From assembly GCA_022432975.1 (NCBI GenBank), contig CM039515.1:19223554-19287553 (forward strand): a DNA stretch of 64,000 bases, written 5' to 3'. The notes beneath the pieces were generated by a model, which saw only the letters and a list, made by a program, of their open reading frames with translations, ran no database searches and was not told the DNA's origin. Positions 47,702 through 60,000 of this stretch are shown one piece after another. The position numbers and the translations under genes were made by a program. Numbering within the stretch: the stretch's first letter is position 1; every line of letters begins with the position of its first letter. This DNA comes from Begonia masoniana. Taxonomy: Eukaryota; Streptophyta; Magnoliopsida; Cucurbitales; Begoniaceae.

Positions 47702-50218
47702 GGTAACACCCAGCTTTTCTGGATATTATGATTTTAATATATAATGGTATTTTTTGTAAATATGTCAAATCAAGTCCGTTTTACGAAAAGAAAGCGTTAT
47801 TAGAATTCTAACGATTAATTGAAATTTTAAGAAATTTACGAGAATTTTCGGAGTAATAACGCTTAATTCCGAGTAATTACGTATCTCGTAATATAAAAGA
47901 CGTTTTAGTAAAAATAGAAAACGAGGTCCGATTTGCGAACAGACAGTTTTATTAAATCCTAGATAATAAGTCTGAGTCAATGGTGAAATAAAGAAATTTG
48001 GAGAAACCGAATCGCTAGCCAATTAATGAAACGAAGGACGAAACAAATAGAAAATCAAAGGAAGGGCAAAATAATAATTTGCAAAGTTAATTTTAATTAA
48101 AATCACTCATCTCTCTTCTCTCCCTCATTTGTTCTCTGCTCCGCGAAAACCAGAGAGGGTTTTTGGCAATCCTCACGTACGCCGCCGACGATTCTCCTTC
48201 AACCGACGCCGACTCCTCCTCCGATCAACGCCGTTCCTTCACGTTTCCTTCCCCAATCGACGCTCTAGGTAAGATTCCGTAGTTTTGGTACGTTAGATTT
48301 CAATTTCTAGGATTTATGGTGATTAGGGTTTCGTTTAGGATTTCGTTAAAAATGTCGATTAGGGTTCGTAATAGATAGATTTACTGTAATTATAGATATA
48401 AAGGACGTATTGAGCATTATTAGACGAAGTTAATAGATTCATTTAGAAATATGAGAATTCGTTAATTTTAGGGTTTTTGAGAAACTTGTTAATGAGGTGT
48501 TAAGCATGGAATGCTCGATATAATGCCTCAACGAATTGAATTAGAATTTTAGGAGATTTCTTTAGTTAAGGTTTTGTTAGTTTGGCGGTTTAACGGATTT
48601 AGCTCGTATTAACGACAACCATTGTAAATTGGCTTAGGTGAACAAGGCTCACGGACGGCGCTCGAATTGCTAAGGACATCAGGTAAGTTCTCGTGACTTG
48701 CTGTGGCCGATAGGCCTACACCATATGTCGTGTTTCGTTGTCGAGGATATTTGGAGTTACGTGTGTTCATTCGCTTTGTTTGGGTAGTTTAGGGTTAGGC
48801 CTTTTATAGGTTATGCTTGTATTGTTTGATGGTATGCACTTTGTATGTTTATGTTACGCTCGTATTGTCATGCATAATTGTTTTATAAACGTCATGAAAA
48901 CGAATTTATGCATGAATTCATGAAAGAAAAGGAAATGTGATGACATGAAATGAGACGACTTACATGAGATGACTATGACGACTAAAATGAGATGACTATG
49001 ACGACTAAAATGAGACGACTATGACGACTTACATGAGACAACTTACATGAGACGACTATATGATAAATGAATGCATGATATGATAAATGAATGTATGATA
49101 TGATAAATGAAATAAATGTACGATATGATAAATGAATGCACGATATGATAAATGAAATGAATGCACGGGAACTTATGAAAATTGCATATACATGTTCATG
49201 CATTGTCATTTACGTAGAATTTACTGAGATTTATTCTCATAGGCATCCTTATGGTGTAGGTGAACCTGAAACAGGTGAGGAAGACGTTCCTCTGTTAGAT
49301 GATCACGCTGGTTGATGAAGGATGCCCGTGGGGAGTGCGCTGGCGTAGTGGGTGCGATTTTGACCCGTGGGGATGTAAGTAAACATTTTGTGGGTTGGAT
49401 AGATAGAAACGTAGGAAGATTGTAAAGATAGAACATTTTAGGATGTTTGGTTCTGACTAGTTGAAAGATAAATGTTTTAATGTTTTTAACGTTTGGAAAC
49501 TTATTTTATAAACGTTTTGATGATTTTGAAGTTTTAATGGAACTGTTGGGTCTTGAACTTTGTAGGGATTTTGTATAGTTTTGAACGTATCTATGTAGTT
49601 GTTTTCACGAATTTTATTACGCTTTTAAGTACGTTCTAGGATAGGCTATGGGTCAATTTTTCGGTGATTGATAAAATGAAAAAACGAGTTAAGATATGTT
49701 GAAGTGTTAGAGTGTATGTGTAGGAGATTGAATTGTGCAGGGAATGGAAAATGTACGGAGGAAATGTGATGTTTTGCTCTCTGGAAGTTCTGATTACAGA
49801 GAGCATGTTAGGCATTTTATACACGCCAGAGTGAGTGGCTACCGATCGCCGAAATGGGCTAGCGATCGCCTGATTGCTGCAGAGACTGGGCGCGCGAGTG
49901 AGGGGCGACTGATCGCTCCTCCTGTTTGTAGCTTCGGCGATCGATCTCCTGAATTTGGAGATCGATCGCCCTTCCCTTTCTTTGGCAGAGTTACGTTTCT
50001 GCCCTCTGCTTTGTTTTAATTGTTTTTATTAATTGTTTAATTAATTTGTTTTAAGTTTTATTTAATTGATTTAGGATTTTGTTTTAAACGATTTTCTAAA
50101 CGAACTTCGATTTCGATTTGATTTCCGCTTAAATTCCACTTAGAGTTTATTTGAAGTATAGAGAAAAAAAAAGAAAAGTAATGTGGAAAAATAAGGGTAC
50201 AGTGTTAGGGTCGCTACA
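47702..50218 (+). mobile_element. LTR B: 5' LTR of a plus-strand gypsy element
   Basis: About 2.5 kb, from a degenerate start (GGTAACACCCAGC) to GTTAGGGTCGCTACA, followed by a mutated primer site (TATGATATCAGAGTACCC) and a gag. It aligns by landmarks with gypsy A and LTR C. Intron 2 holds ATGACGACTAAAATGAGACG-type and GATATGATAAATGAATG-type tandem repeats (48930-49165). Terminal part has GCGATCGATCTCC...GGAGATCGATCGCC (49935-49970). Splice-like exons: end of exon 1 at 48268, exon 2 48638-48682, exon 3 49260-49315 (stop TGA). The joined frame reads EQGSRTALELLRTSGEPETG then EEDVPLLDDHAG, but no in-frame ATG is seen in exon 1. Confidence 0.85.
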
Positions 50219-50811
50219 ACTTATGATATCAGAGTACCCGGGTTTTAAAATCGGTTCTGTAGACTGCTCGACTGCGCAAGGCACTACACGGACATGCTTC
50301 CTCAACTGTAAGTACGTTTAAATGCTTTATGTGATTTAAATTTCTTAGGATTATTTGTTTTAACCCTTATAGGAATTATAAAATGGTCCGAGGTAGAGAC
50401 GCTAGGGACGAAACCCTAAATAGACTGACGGATTTATTGGATCGTCAGGCCCAACATATGGACAGGCAGGTGCAGCAAATTGAGAGCCTGGTAGGCCGTG
50501 TGAACCAGATAGCTCAAGATACAGTCTTTCCAAACAGTAGCAGTATGGGGAGGTTCCAGATGTTGCGACCTCCGATTTTCTACGGACAGTCTTCCGACCC
50601 CTCTATTGCTGAGGAGTGGGTTTGGATTATGGAAGGCATGTTGTCATATGCGGGGATAGAGAACGAGAATAAAGTTGCCTACGTCACTTTTCATTTGGCG
50701 ATGGATGCTCGGTTGGTGGGACTCCATCAAAGCAACAACCGATGTTACAGTAATGACTTGAGAGCGGTTTAAAGCTATATTTTATGATAGATACTTTAGC
50801 CATACGGTACG

Positions 50812-53136
50812 TGTAACACCCGCGAATTTAGAATTAATTAAATGAGGGATATTATAATTACTTAATAAAATAGTTGTTTTAATTAAAAGTGACTTAAACG
50901 TTTATTAATTATGTTTGGGTATTTCTTGGGAAATTAAGCCGTGGATTATAATTTAAGAGCGAGATTTATCGAAAGTCGAAATGGTCGGAAACACGGGAGG
51001 TCAAAACGGTAATTGAGGATTAATTAACGGTTATTATTATTATTATTATTATTTAATTTAAAAAAAAAAAAACTAAAAACACAACAGAATGGCCGAAGCC
51101 ATTCTGACGTGTTCAAGCACCCGAGGGAACAGGGGAGAGGGGAGGGAGAGTCGCCGATTCTCCGCCGCGGTTTCCGGCGTTCTCCGGCCAGCTCCGACCA
51201 GACGACGACGGCGAATCAAGGGCGAGCATCTTCGGCCCTTCTCCGCGCACGAATTGAACGGTAAGTCCCTTTTTTTTGTGCCCTGTTTCGGTTCGGTCGT
51301 GGCCGAGGGTGAGGAGCGACCTTGAGCTCCGATCGCCGGCCGAAATGGGCTGCTTCCGGCGTGGGTTTGCCAACCCTTGGACCGTCTTCCATCACCTGGC
51401 TGTGATGAGCCCGAATTGAGTGAAAAATCCGAGAACCCGATTTAGGGCATTTCGGGTTTTGTGTGTAGCTCGGGATTTTTGGTTAGTTTATACTAATTAA
51501 GGGTATATAAGGTTGATTGGTGAGGAAATGAGGGAGAATTGAGGGAAAATTGGAAAAGGGAAATTTTCGGGTTAAGGGGGCAGTTCGGGTTTTGAGAGTT
51601 TTGACCTAGCTAGGGTCGGTTATTTTAAAATTACTTTTGGCAGATTAAAATAGGTTATTAGAGGAGTACGTGGCCGCTGGAATCGTTCGATTCCGAAAAC
51701 CGACGTGAAAGTTATGCACGTTTGAAGTTTTGGGTCGGTTTTTACCGAACCCAAATTGGTGGCCCATTTAGTTAGGCTTTCATTGGATTAGGCTAGAAAT
51801 AGGAGTTTGAGAGTAATTAGTAGATGTAGGCTTGATTTTAATGGTTTGATGAATATTTATCGTAGGTCGAGCTGTAGATGGACAGGTAATCGAGTACCCT
51901 CAGCGAGCTAGGACGCCAGGTAAGTAGTGGAATGCGTGTTTGTTGCCTTCGGGCCTACACCATAGAACGGTAGGGATTGGTTGCTTGTTTGCTGTGCTTT
52001 GCTTTCTGTTATGCATTGTGTGTCATGCATCGTTGTTTTCTAACTACGAAACCACGTGTTTTGCATGTTTGAGTGGTGGGGATGAAATGGAAGATAAGAA
52101 ATGATTTGCAACTTGGTCTCAAGTAGAATAGCCTCGTCGGGCAAGTGGTTCGCTGAGCACCCCGCGGGGGATTTTACTTGAGATGCCCTGCTAATGTATG
52201 TAATGTGTCGTGAGTATGAATTACTCGACCTGTTCGTGCTTGAAGTGCACAATGAGGATTCTACGATCGATTGAGGGAGATTCGTGTTGGCTGTCCTGGA
52301 CTGTGTTGGGACGTGTGCCTCCGGTCTAGCTCCGTGAATCAAGGCGTGACCGTCCTGGACTGTGTGGGGGCGTGTGCCTACTTGATTCACCTGAAAGTGA
52401 AAGATAAATGCAACCGAAATGAAAAGAAAGCAACAGAGTGTGTAGAAACTGCATGTTAGGGTTGAGTCGAGCATTTAGTGTGTGGTTGTGCATTATTTCC
52501 CTACTTGCTAAGCATTAGGCTTACTTTTGTGTTCTATGGTGTAGGTGGCGCGATTTACTCAGGAGAGGTAGATGAGACAGCCCAGGACTAGACAGCAGTT
52601 GGTGGTGCATGGAGCATGCCGGTGCAGGCAGTTGTCGGGGCGCCTCGACCATGGTCTTCGGGAGAATGTGGGTTTTGTATTTTGGTAGTATTGTAAATGT
52701 CTACTTATAAGTTGATGGAAATGTGTAGTTCTTTTTGGGTGGATGTCTGATATGTATTCGTTGTAAATAGTCATAGGTCAGGGTGAAGTGTTACCCTATA
52801 TTGTGGGCATTTCTTTATTTTGGTTAGATGGTTAGGAATATTCTGGATTGTTTGGGGATTGACTTATTGCAGGTACCTAGCATTTTGGAGGCGCCATTTA
52901 CAGGCGTTACTTTGCCGAAATTTTCGGGAAGAACGCCGTGGTGCTTAAAGGTTAGGAGTAAGGGAATTAGTGAGTCTAGGCAGCTAGGTATGATATAAGA
53001 GAGCCTTGGGAGATTTAGTTTTAAGTCAGCTGCGTCAGTTTCCTTTTATGCTTGTGAGTTTATGAAAATTTCGTTTTAACGTGGAAATGGTTAGCATAGT
53101 AGCTCTCTGAGCCAGGGTGGGTTCGGGGGCGTTACA
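50812..53136 (+). mobile_element. LTR F: solo gypsy LTR
   Basis: 2,325 bp, TGTAACACCCGCGAATTTAG to GGGGGCGTTACA, flanked by GTACG (50807-50811, 53137-53141), inside gag B. No interior accompanies it. It carries the most complete example of the shared internal mini-ORF (51089-52591). Its exon-1 region is GC-rich, unlike the surroundings. Part of it recurs at 57097-57664. Confidence 0.92.
51089..52591 (+). CDS. Putative spliced 90-aa ORF inside LTR F
   Basis: Candidate exons 51089-51260 (172 nt, ATG in exon 1), 51866-51919 (54 nt) and 52545-52591 (47 nt, stop TAG). All four splice sites fit plant consensus (GAACG/GTAAGT, ATCGTAG, CCAG/GTAAGT, GGTGTAG) and both introns are phase 1 (605 and 625 bp). 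The joined frame has 91 codons with stop: a basic N-terminus (MAEAILTCSSTRGNRGEGRE, later RRRRRIKGE), a central VIEYPQRARTPGG and an acidic tail SGEVDETAQD. No family is recognised. The same exon layout and phases occur in LTRs B, C and E, and partly in A and D. Product, expression and function are unknown. Alternatives: a captured host gene fragment, or a non-coding spliced leader whose frame is open by chance. Confidence 0.45.
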
Positions 53137-53820
53137 GTACGGGAGGCAAAAATGATGGAGTTCATGCAATTGACACAGACTGGCTCAATTGCTGAATACA
53201 TCAGGAGGTTTGAGGCCCTATCCCGATTTGCACCACGCCAGGTTAGTGTTAATGAGGATAAGGTGCGTCGGTTTATGCAAGGGCTAGGCCAGGAAATCCG
53301 AAAGAATGTCGTCATATCAGGGGTGCGGAGTGTGCCCTATACAGAAATTGTGGCAAGAGTTCTAGAGATTGAGACAGCTGAACCAACTTACGTCAAACCG
53401 AGAGAGCCAGCAAATGGGTTCTTTCGGGAGATCCAGCCTCGACCTCAGAATGAGATTTGGCAGCTAAGAGGGCAACAACAGTAGCAACGTAGGGGCGTTA
53501 AGAGGCCTTATAACGAAAAGGGCGACCAGGGAAGTGGAAAGAAAATTCAGGGATCTACTGAGAGGCTCGTATGCCGGAAGTGCCAGAAGGCCCATTTTGG
53601 CATGTGTAGATTGGGGACGGACCGATGTTTTAGATGTGGCGAGGTGGGTCACTACGCCCATAATTGTCCAAAGACGGTTACCAATCAGAATCCGGTTACC
53701 CCGAGGATGTTCGACTTCATTGAGCAGGGTAACGTCGATGATGAGGCCAGACCTTCAGCTATTTCAGGTATGGTTTTATGTCAACTGTTAATTAAAAAAA
53801 AAGGGTGTAGTGTAGAGTGA

Positions 53821-55023
53821 GGATTTGAGTGTAATAATTGTGCGATAGATAAAGGTAGGTTTGAAAATAGAGAGGTAAGAGAATAGTAGGTTAGATATAG
53901 GATGATATAGACCTTGTAGAAAGAGAGTTATACGTTAATAAGATTAATCTGACTTAATCGTGAGGAGATGTGCACTTAGAATTTAGTTACCATTAGAGAG
54001 GTAAAATTTATGAGATGTGAGATTTGAGTAGATAGAAACTAGACCCTAATTGATAGGCCCTCGGAGTTTTAGAATATGACGCTTAAGAGAGAAATTTAAA
54101 ACTTAGTTATAAAAACTTATTGAGGAAATATCCTAGATTGTCAAAGTACAATGGTACATCTAAGTGAATAGAGGACCGGTAAGAACTAGTATAATTTAGA
54201 TCCGCGTGAGATTGAAAATATTAAGACGAAAGCAATATTCGAAAGAGAAGTGGCTCTTACTCCAAAAATTTTAGAGATTGTGAATGACCAATATGGAGTT
54301 GTAGACGAAAGATTTAGGCATGGCTTATACGTGTTCGTACTAGCCCATGCCCGCGAAGAAAATAAAAGGATCAAACCCGGATTGGAATGTTGATAAATTT
54401 CGTAGGCATTGAGGGACGAGTAAAGTGTAGACAAAGGCTGGACAATTTTAGAAACCCAAATGTTTTAGTTAATCGAAGAAGGGTTTAACACCTTAAATTT
54501 AAAAATTATGTTTAAAGGTTAAGTGTGACGTGTGTAGCGTCAGGAGAAACAGCGAATCGACAAGAGGGGATGTCACTTGGAGAAAAGGTGGCAAGGTAAG
54601 AAGTTGCCATGGGTCTATAGATAGTACAGTTCAAGTTAAGGATCACGGCCTGAGGCTTACCTCCGGGATGGTAGTAGAAACATCTGTGCTCGAGGAACTA
54701 GGAGGATAAACCTTAACAAAGTGACGTTTCAAGTTATTGGAAAACAGAAGTGAAGAATTTGAGAAATTAAGTGATGATTGACTAAGTGAAGTCGATGGAT
54801 GTGCGAGTAATTGAGCGGTAAGGTGCATAGTTGGAAAGGGTTAGAATTTTGGGAACGTAGGAATTGTCAGTGCTCAGTAGGTGGCTAAGGCCATAGGGTA
54901 CTTGGCAATGGTGTTACAACCATAATTAAGAGGGTAGCGTTGAAACGAGTAATTTGAAAAAAATAAAAAAAAATAAAAAAATATAGTCACCGTTTTCCGT
55001 TAACTGTCCCGGAGTGACGACTT
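53821..55023 (+). other. Non-coding gypsy interior between gag B and LTR C
   Basis: About 1.2 kb without reading frames, of the purine-rich type seen before gypsy 3' LTRs here. Its last 60 bp (ATAGTCACCGTTTTCCG...CGGAGTGACG) match the end region of LTR D (25883-25920). No polypurine tract precedes LTR C, so LTR C is more likely a separate insertion than the 3' LTR of element B. Confidence 0.5.
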
Positions 55024-56996
55024 TGTAATACCCGGTTGTACGGACTTGTATATTATATTATTATTATATTATCGGATGACATTTTTATATTTATGTCAAA
55101 TCAGGTCCGTTTTACAAAAAGAAAGCGTCACTACGATCCTAACGATTAATAGGAATTTTAAGGAAATTATGGGAATTTTCGGAGATTAAACACTATATTC
55201 CGAGCAATTAAGCTTTTCATAATATGAAGGACGTTTTAGTAAAAATAGTAAACGAAGTCCAAATTGCGAACAGACAGTTTTAGTAAATCCCAAATAATAA
55301 GTTGGACTTGTTGGTGAAATTAGGAGGTTTGGTGAACCCGACTAGTTGGACGATTAACGAACCGAATGACGAAACAAAATAGAATTAAGTGCTAAGGGCA
55401 AAACGGTAATTTGCAAAGTAAATTTTTATTAAAAACCTTAAACTCTTTCTTCCTTCTTCATTTTCACGCCAGAGAACATTTCTTCTTTTCTTTCTCGCGA
55501 TCTCCTCTCTGCCCGCAACAAACCCTTCGACGCTGAACTCCGTTTTCTCTCCCGATCGTCTCGTTTTCTTCACGCTTCCTCCTCCAATCGACGTTCTAGG
55601 TATGAACCTACAATCTTAGAGCTTCTATTTCGATATTTACGGCGTTCTAGGCAATTAGGGTTTCGAGAATCTTTCGTTAAAAACGCGAATTAGGGTTCGT
55701 AATTAATAGGTTAGCCGTGATTAAGTATGTATTGCACGTATCTGACGTTATTGGACGAAGTTAAAACAAATTTGAGAATGTTAAAAATTAGGGATTTTCG
55801 AGAGTTTAGGAATAACTCGTAAATTGGAATTTACGGTGCTGAGCGCGAATTGCTTGAATAATAGCCCAATGAATTGGATTAGAACTTTAGGAAGTTCCTT
55901 AGTTAAGGTTTTGTAAATTTGGACGATCGATAGCTTAAACTCGTTTTAACGTCGATATTGTGTTTTGCTTCAGACAAACAACGCTCGTGGACGGAGCTTG
56001 AGCTGCTTTGGACACGAGGTAAGTTCTCGTGATTCTTCTCTGGCTGATTGGCCTACACCGTACGTCGAATGTCGTCTCGAGAGTTTTGGAGATGCGTTTA
56101 TTTAATGTTTACTTGGTTTGGGTAGCTAGGTTTTAGGAGTTTATAGTTTACGCTTTACAGTCTTGAAGGTACATATTATTGCTTGTTTACTGTAAGATAT
56201 TGAACTGTTCACGCATCACTGTTTTTAAAGAAAAGCATGAAAAACGAATTTCCGCACGAAGTTTTAAAGATAACGTAAAGCATTGCATTGGCCGAAAGGC
56301 TTATTGGCCGAAAGGCGTATTAAGCATAGCATTGGCCGAAAGGCTTATTGGCCGAAAGGCGTATTGGTCACGCGAGGTGGGGCTCAGGCACGGCTGTACG
56401 TGTTGTAAGCGTGAACCCTCCGCCTCTAGCTGGAAAGAGTAGTCCGCCCGCTGGATGAGCTCTCTCCGGTTAGAGGGATAGGATCTCGGTGACACCTATT
56501 GAGCATTGCATAGTAAGATAAAATAAAGCATGATTTATCGAACTCATACGCACAGCATGCATTGCATTTACGTAGAGCTTACTGGGATTTTATCTCATAG
56601 GTGTTGTATGGTGTAGGTGACATAGACTTCGAGGTACCAGGTGAGGACGATGTCCCTCCACCTGAGGCATGAGTCAGTTGACGGAGGATGGCTGCGGAGG
56701 TGTGCTGGCGCAGTCGAGGCTCACCTGACCCGTGGGGATTGTTTGGTTCTGGTAGTTGATAGGTTTACATTTGAATGTTTTGGGTAAATTGTTTATAAAA
56801 AAGTATTTAAACGTTATAGAAATGTTTTGGAAATGTTGTAGGTTGGATACGGATAAGCTCGATTTTTAGAGCTATCCATGCAGTTGGATTTCGCAAAGTC
56901 CGCTGTGGGTTGATTGAGTTTAAAATACGTTATAAACTGATACTTTGTTAGGAGTAGGTTGAATTGTGTTAGGTTGAAGTGTGTTGGTTGCTCTTG
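55024..56996 (+). mobile_element. LTR C, first (truncated) copy before the gap
   Basis: TGTAATACCCGGTTGTACGG onward; identical apart from a few substitutions to 59549-61519. It stops at GGTTGCTCTTG where the second copy continues into a GCTCTCTGGAATCCAGAGAGC hairpin, i.e. the contig breaks at the palindrome array. Splice-like exons: exon 1 end 55599, exon 2 55974-56018, exon 3 56617-56672. A TTGGCCGAAAGGC tandem repeat (56286-56366) is in intron 2. Confidence 0.85.
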
Positions 56997-57096
56997 NNNN
57001 NNNNNNNNNNNNNNNNNNNNNNNNNNNNNNNNNNNNNNNNNNNNNNNNNNNNNNNNNNNNNNNNNNNNNNNNNNNNNNNNNNNNNNNNNNNNNNNN
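56997..57096. other. Assembly gap of exactly 100 N
   Basis: A round-number gap of unknown real size. The sequence to its right begins inside LTR F (matching 52566 onward), the sequence to its left ends inside LTR C. Confidence 0.99.
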
Positions 57097-60000
57097 AGGT
57101 AGTGAGACAGCCCAGGACTAGACAGCAGTTGGTGGTGCATGGAGCATGCCGGTGCAGGCAGTTGTCGGGCGCCTCGACCATGGTCTTCGGGAGAATGTGG
57201 GTTTTGTATTTTGGTAGTATTGTAAATGTCTACTTATAAGTTGATGGAAATGTGTAGTTCTTTTTGGGTGGATGTCTGATATGTATTCGTTGTAAATAGT
57301 CATAGGTCAGGGTGAAGTGTTACCCTATATTGTGGGCATTTCTTTATTTTGGTTAGATGGTTAGGAATATTCTGGATTGTTTGGGGATTGACTTATTGCA
57401 GGTACCTAGCATTTTGGAGGCGCCATTTACAGGCGTTACTTTGCCGAAATTTTCGGGAAGAACGCCGTGGTGCTTAAAGGTTAGGAGTAAGGGAATTAGT
57501 GAGTCTAGGCAGCTAGGTATGATATAAGAGAGCCTTGGGAGATTTAGTTTTAAGTCAGCTGCGTCAGTTTCCTTTTATGCTTGTGAGTTTATGAAAATTT
57601 CGTTTAACGTGGAAATGGTTAGCATAGTAGCTCTCTGAGCCAGGGTGGGTTCGGGGGCGTTACAGTACGGGAGGCAAAAATGATGGAGTTCATGCAATTG
57701 ACACAGACTGGCTCAATTGCTGAATACATCAGGAGGTTTGAGGCCCTATCCCGATTTGCACCACGCCAGGTTAGTGTTAATGAGGATAAGGTGCGTCGGT
57801 TTATGCAAGGGCTAGGCCAGGAAATCCGAAAGAATGTCGTCATATCAGGGGTGCGGAGTGTGCCCTATACAGAAATTGTGGCAAGAGTTCTAGAGATTGA
57901 GACAGCTGAACCAACTTACGTCAAACCGAGAGAGCCAGCAAATGGGTTCTTTCGGGAGATCCAGCCTCGACCTCAGAATGAGATTTGGCAGCTAAGAGGG
58001 CAACAACAGTAGCAACGTAGGGGCGTTAAGAGGCCTTATAACGAAAAGGGCGACCAGGGAAGTGGAAAGAAAATTCAGGGATCTACTGAGAGGCTCGTAT
58101 GCCGGAAGTGCCAGAAGGCCCATTTTGGCATGTGTAGATTGGGGACGGACCGATGTTTTAGATGTGGCGAGGTGGGTCACTACGCCCATAATTGTCCAAA
58201 GACGGTTACCAATCAGAATCCGGTTACCCCGAGGATGTTCGACTTCATTGAGCAGGGTAACGTCGATGATGAGGCCAGACCTTCAGCTATTTCAGGTATG
58301 GTTTTATGTCAACTGTTAATTAAAAAAAAAGGGTGTAGTGTAGAGTGAGGATTTGAGTGTAATAATTGTGCGATAGATAAAGGTAGGTTTGAAAATAGAG
58401 AGGTAAGAGAATAGTAGGTTAGATATAGGATGATATAGACCTTGTAGAAAGAGAGTTATACGTTAATAAGATTAATCTGACTTAATCGTGAGGAGATGTG
58501 CACTTAGAATTTAGTTACCATTAGAGAGGTAAAATTTATGAGATGTGAGATTTGAGTAGATAGAAACTAGACCCTAATTGATAGGCCCTCGGAGTTTTAG
58601 AATATGACGCTTAAGAGAGAAATTTAAAACTTAGTTATAAAAACTTATTGAGGAAATATCCTAGATTGTCAAAGTACAATGGTACATCTAAGTGAATAGA
58701 GGACCGGTAAGAACTAGTATAATTTAGATCCGCGTGAGATTGAAAATATTAAGACGAAAGCAATATTCGAAAGAGAAGTGGCTCTTACTCCAAAATTTTA
58801 GAGATTGTGAATGACCAATATGGAGTTGTAGACGAAAGATTTAGGCATGGCTTATACGTGTTCGTACTAGCCCATGCCCGCGAAGAAAATAAAAGGATCA
58901 AACCCGGATTGGAATGTTGATAAATTTCGTAGGCATTGAGGGACGAGTAAAGTGTAGACAAAGGCTGGACAATTTTAGAAACCCAAATGTTTTAGTTAAT
59001 CGAAGAAGGGTTTAACACCTTAAATTTAAAATTATGTTTAAAGGTTAAGTGTGACGTGTGTAGCGTCAGGAGAAATAGCGAATTGACAAGAGGGGATGTC
59101 ACTTGGAGAAAAGGTGGCAAGGTAAGAAGTTGCCATGGGTCTATAGATAGTACAGTTCAAGTTAAGGATCACGGCCTGAGGCTTACCTCCGGGATGGTAG
59201 TAGAAACATCTGTGCTCGAGGAACTAGGAGGATAAACCTTAACAAAGTGACGTTTCAAGTTATTGGAAAACAGAAGTGAAGAATTTGAGAAATTAAGTGA
59301 TGATTGACTAAGTGAAGTCGATGGATGTGCGAGTAATTGAGCGGTAAGGTGCATAGTTGGAAAGGGTTAGAATTTTGGGAACGTAGGAATTGTCAGTGCT
59401 CAGTAGGTGGCTAAGGCCATAGGGTACTTGGCAATGGTGTTACAACCATAATTAAGAGGGTAGCGTTGAAACGAGTAATTTGAAAAAAATAAAAAAAATA
59501 AAAAAATATAGTCAACGTTTTCCGTTAACTGTCCCGGAGTGACGACTTTGTAATACCCGGTTGTACGGACTTGTATATTATATTATTATTATATTATCGG
59601 ATGACATTTTTATATTTATGTCAAATTAGGTCCGTTTTACGAAAAGAAAGCGTCACTACGATCCTAACGATTAATAGGAATTTTAAGGAAATTATGGGAA
59701 TTTTCGGAGATTAAACACTATATTCCGAGCAATTAAGCTTTTCATAATATGAAGGACGTTTTAGTAAAAATAGTAAACGAAGTCCAAATTGCGAACAGAC
59801 AGTTTTAGTAAATCCCAAATAATAAGTTGGACTTGTTGGTGAAATTAAGAGGTTTGGTGAACCCGAATAGTTGGACGATTAACGAACCGAATGACGAAAC
59901 AAAATAGAATTAAGTGCTAAGGGCAAAACAGTAATTTGTAAAGTAAATTTTTATTAAAAACCTTAAACTCTTTCTTCCTTCTTCATTTTCACGCCAGAGA

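Larger units (their letters stand above)
50383..53820 (+). pseudogene. Gypsy B gag, split by solo LTR F
   Basis: Parts 50383-50806 and 53137-53820. Start MVRGRDARDETLNRLTDLLD, then PPIFYGQSSDPSIAEEWVW; small indels after DARL shift the frame. After LTR F it resumes as EAKMMEFMQLTQTGSIAEYI, FAPRQVSVNEDKVRRFMQGL, and CCHC knuckle CFRCGEVGHYAHNC. TAG at 53482 interrupts the linker. The frame ends at 53818 after a poly-A stretch, with no protease. The second part recurs at 57665-58348 across the gap. Confidence 0.85.

Noticed and set aside
49260..49315. LTR B and C frames as expressed proteins
   Set aside because: The three-exon frame is open and similar to other LTRs, but no in-frame ATG is visible in exon 1, so I did not list them as coding sequences.
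55024..56996. LTR C as the 3' LTR of the element that begins with LTR B
   Set aside because: No polypurine tract precedes it, the sequence differs clearly from LTR B, and a complete primer site and gag follow the second copy, so it is the 5' LTR of another element.
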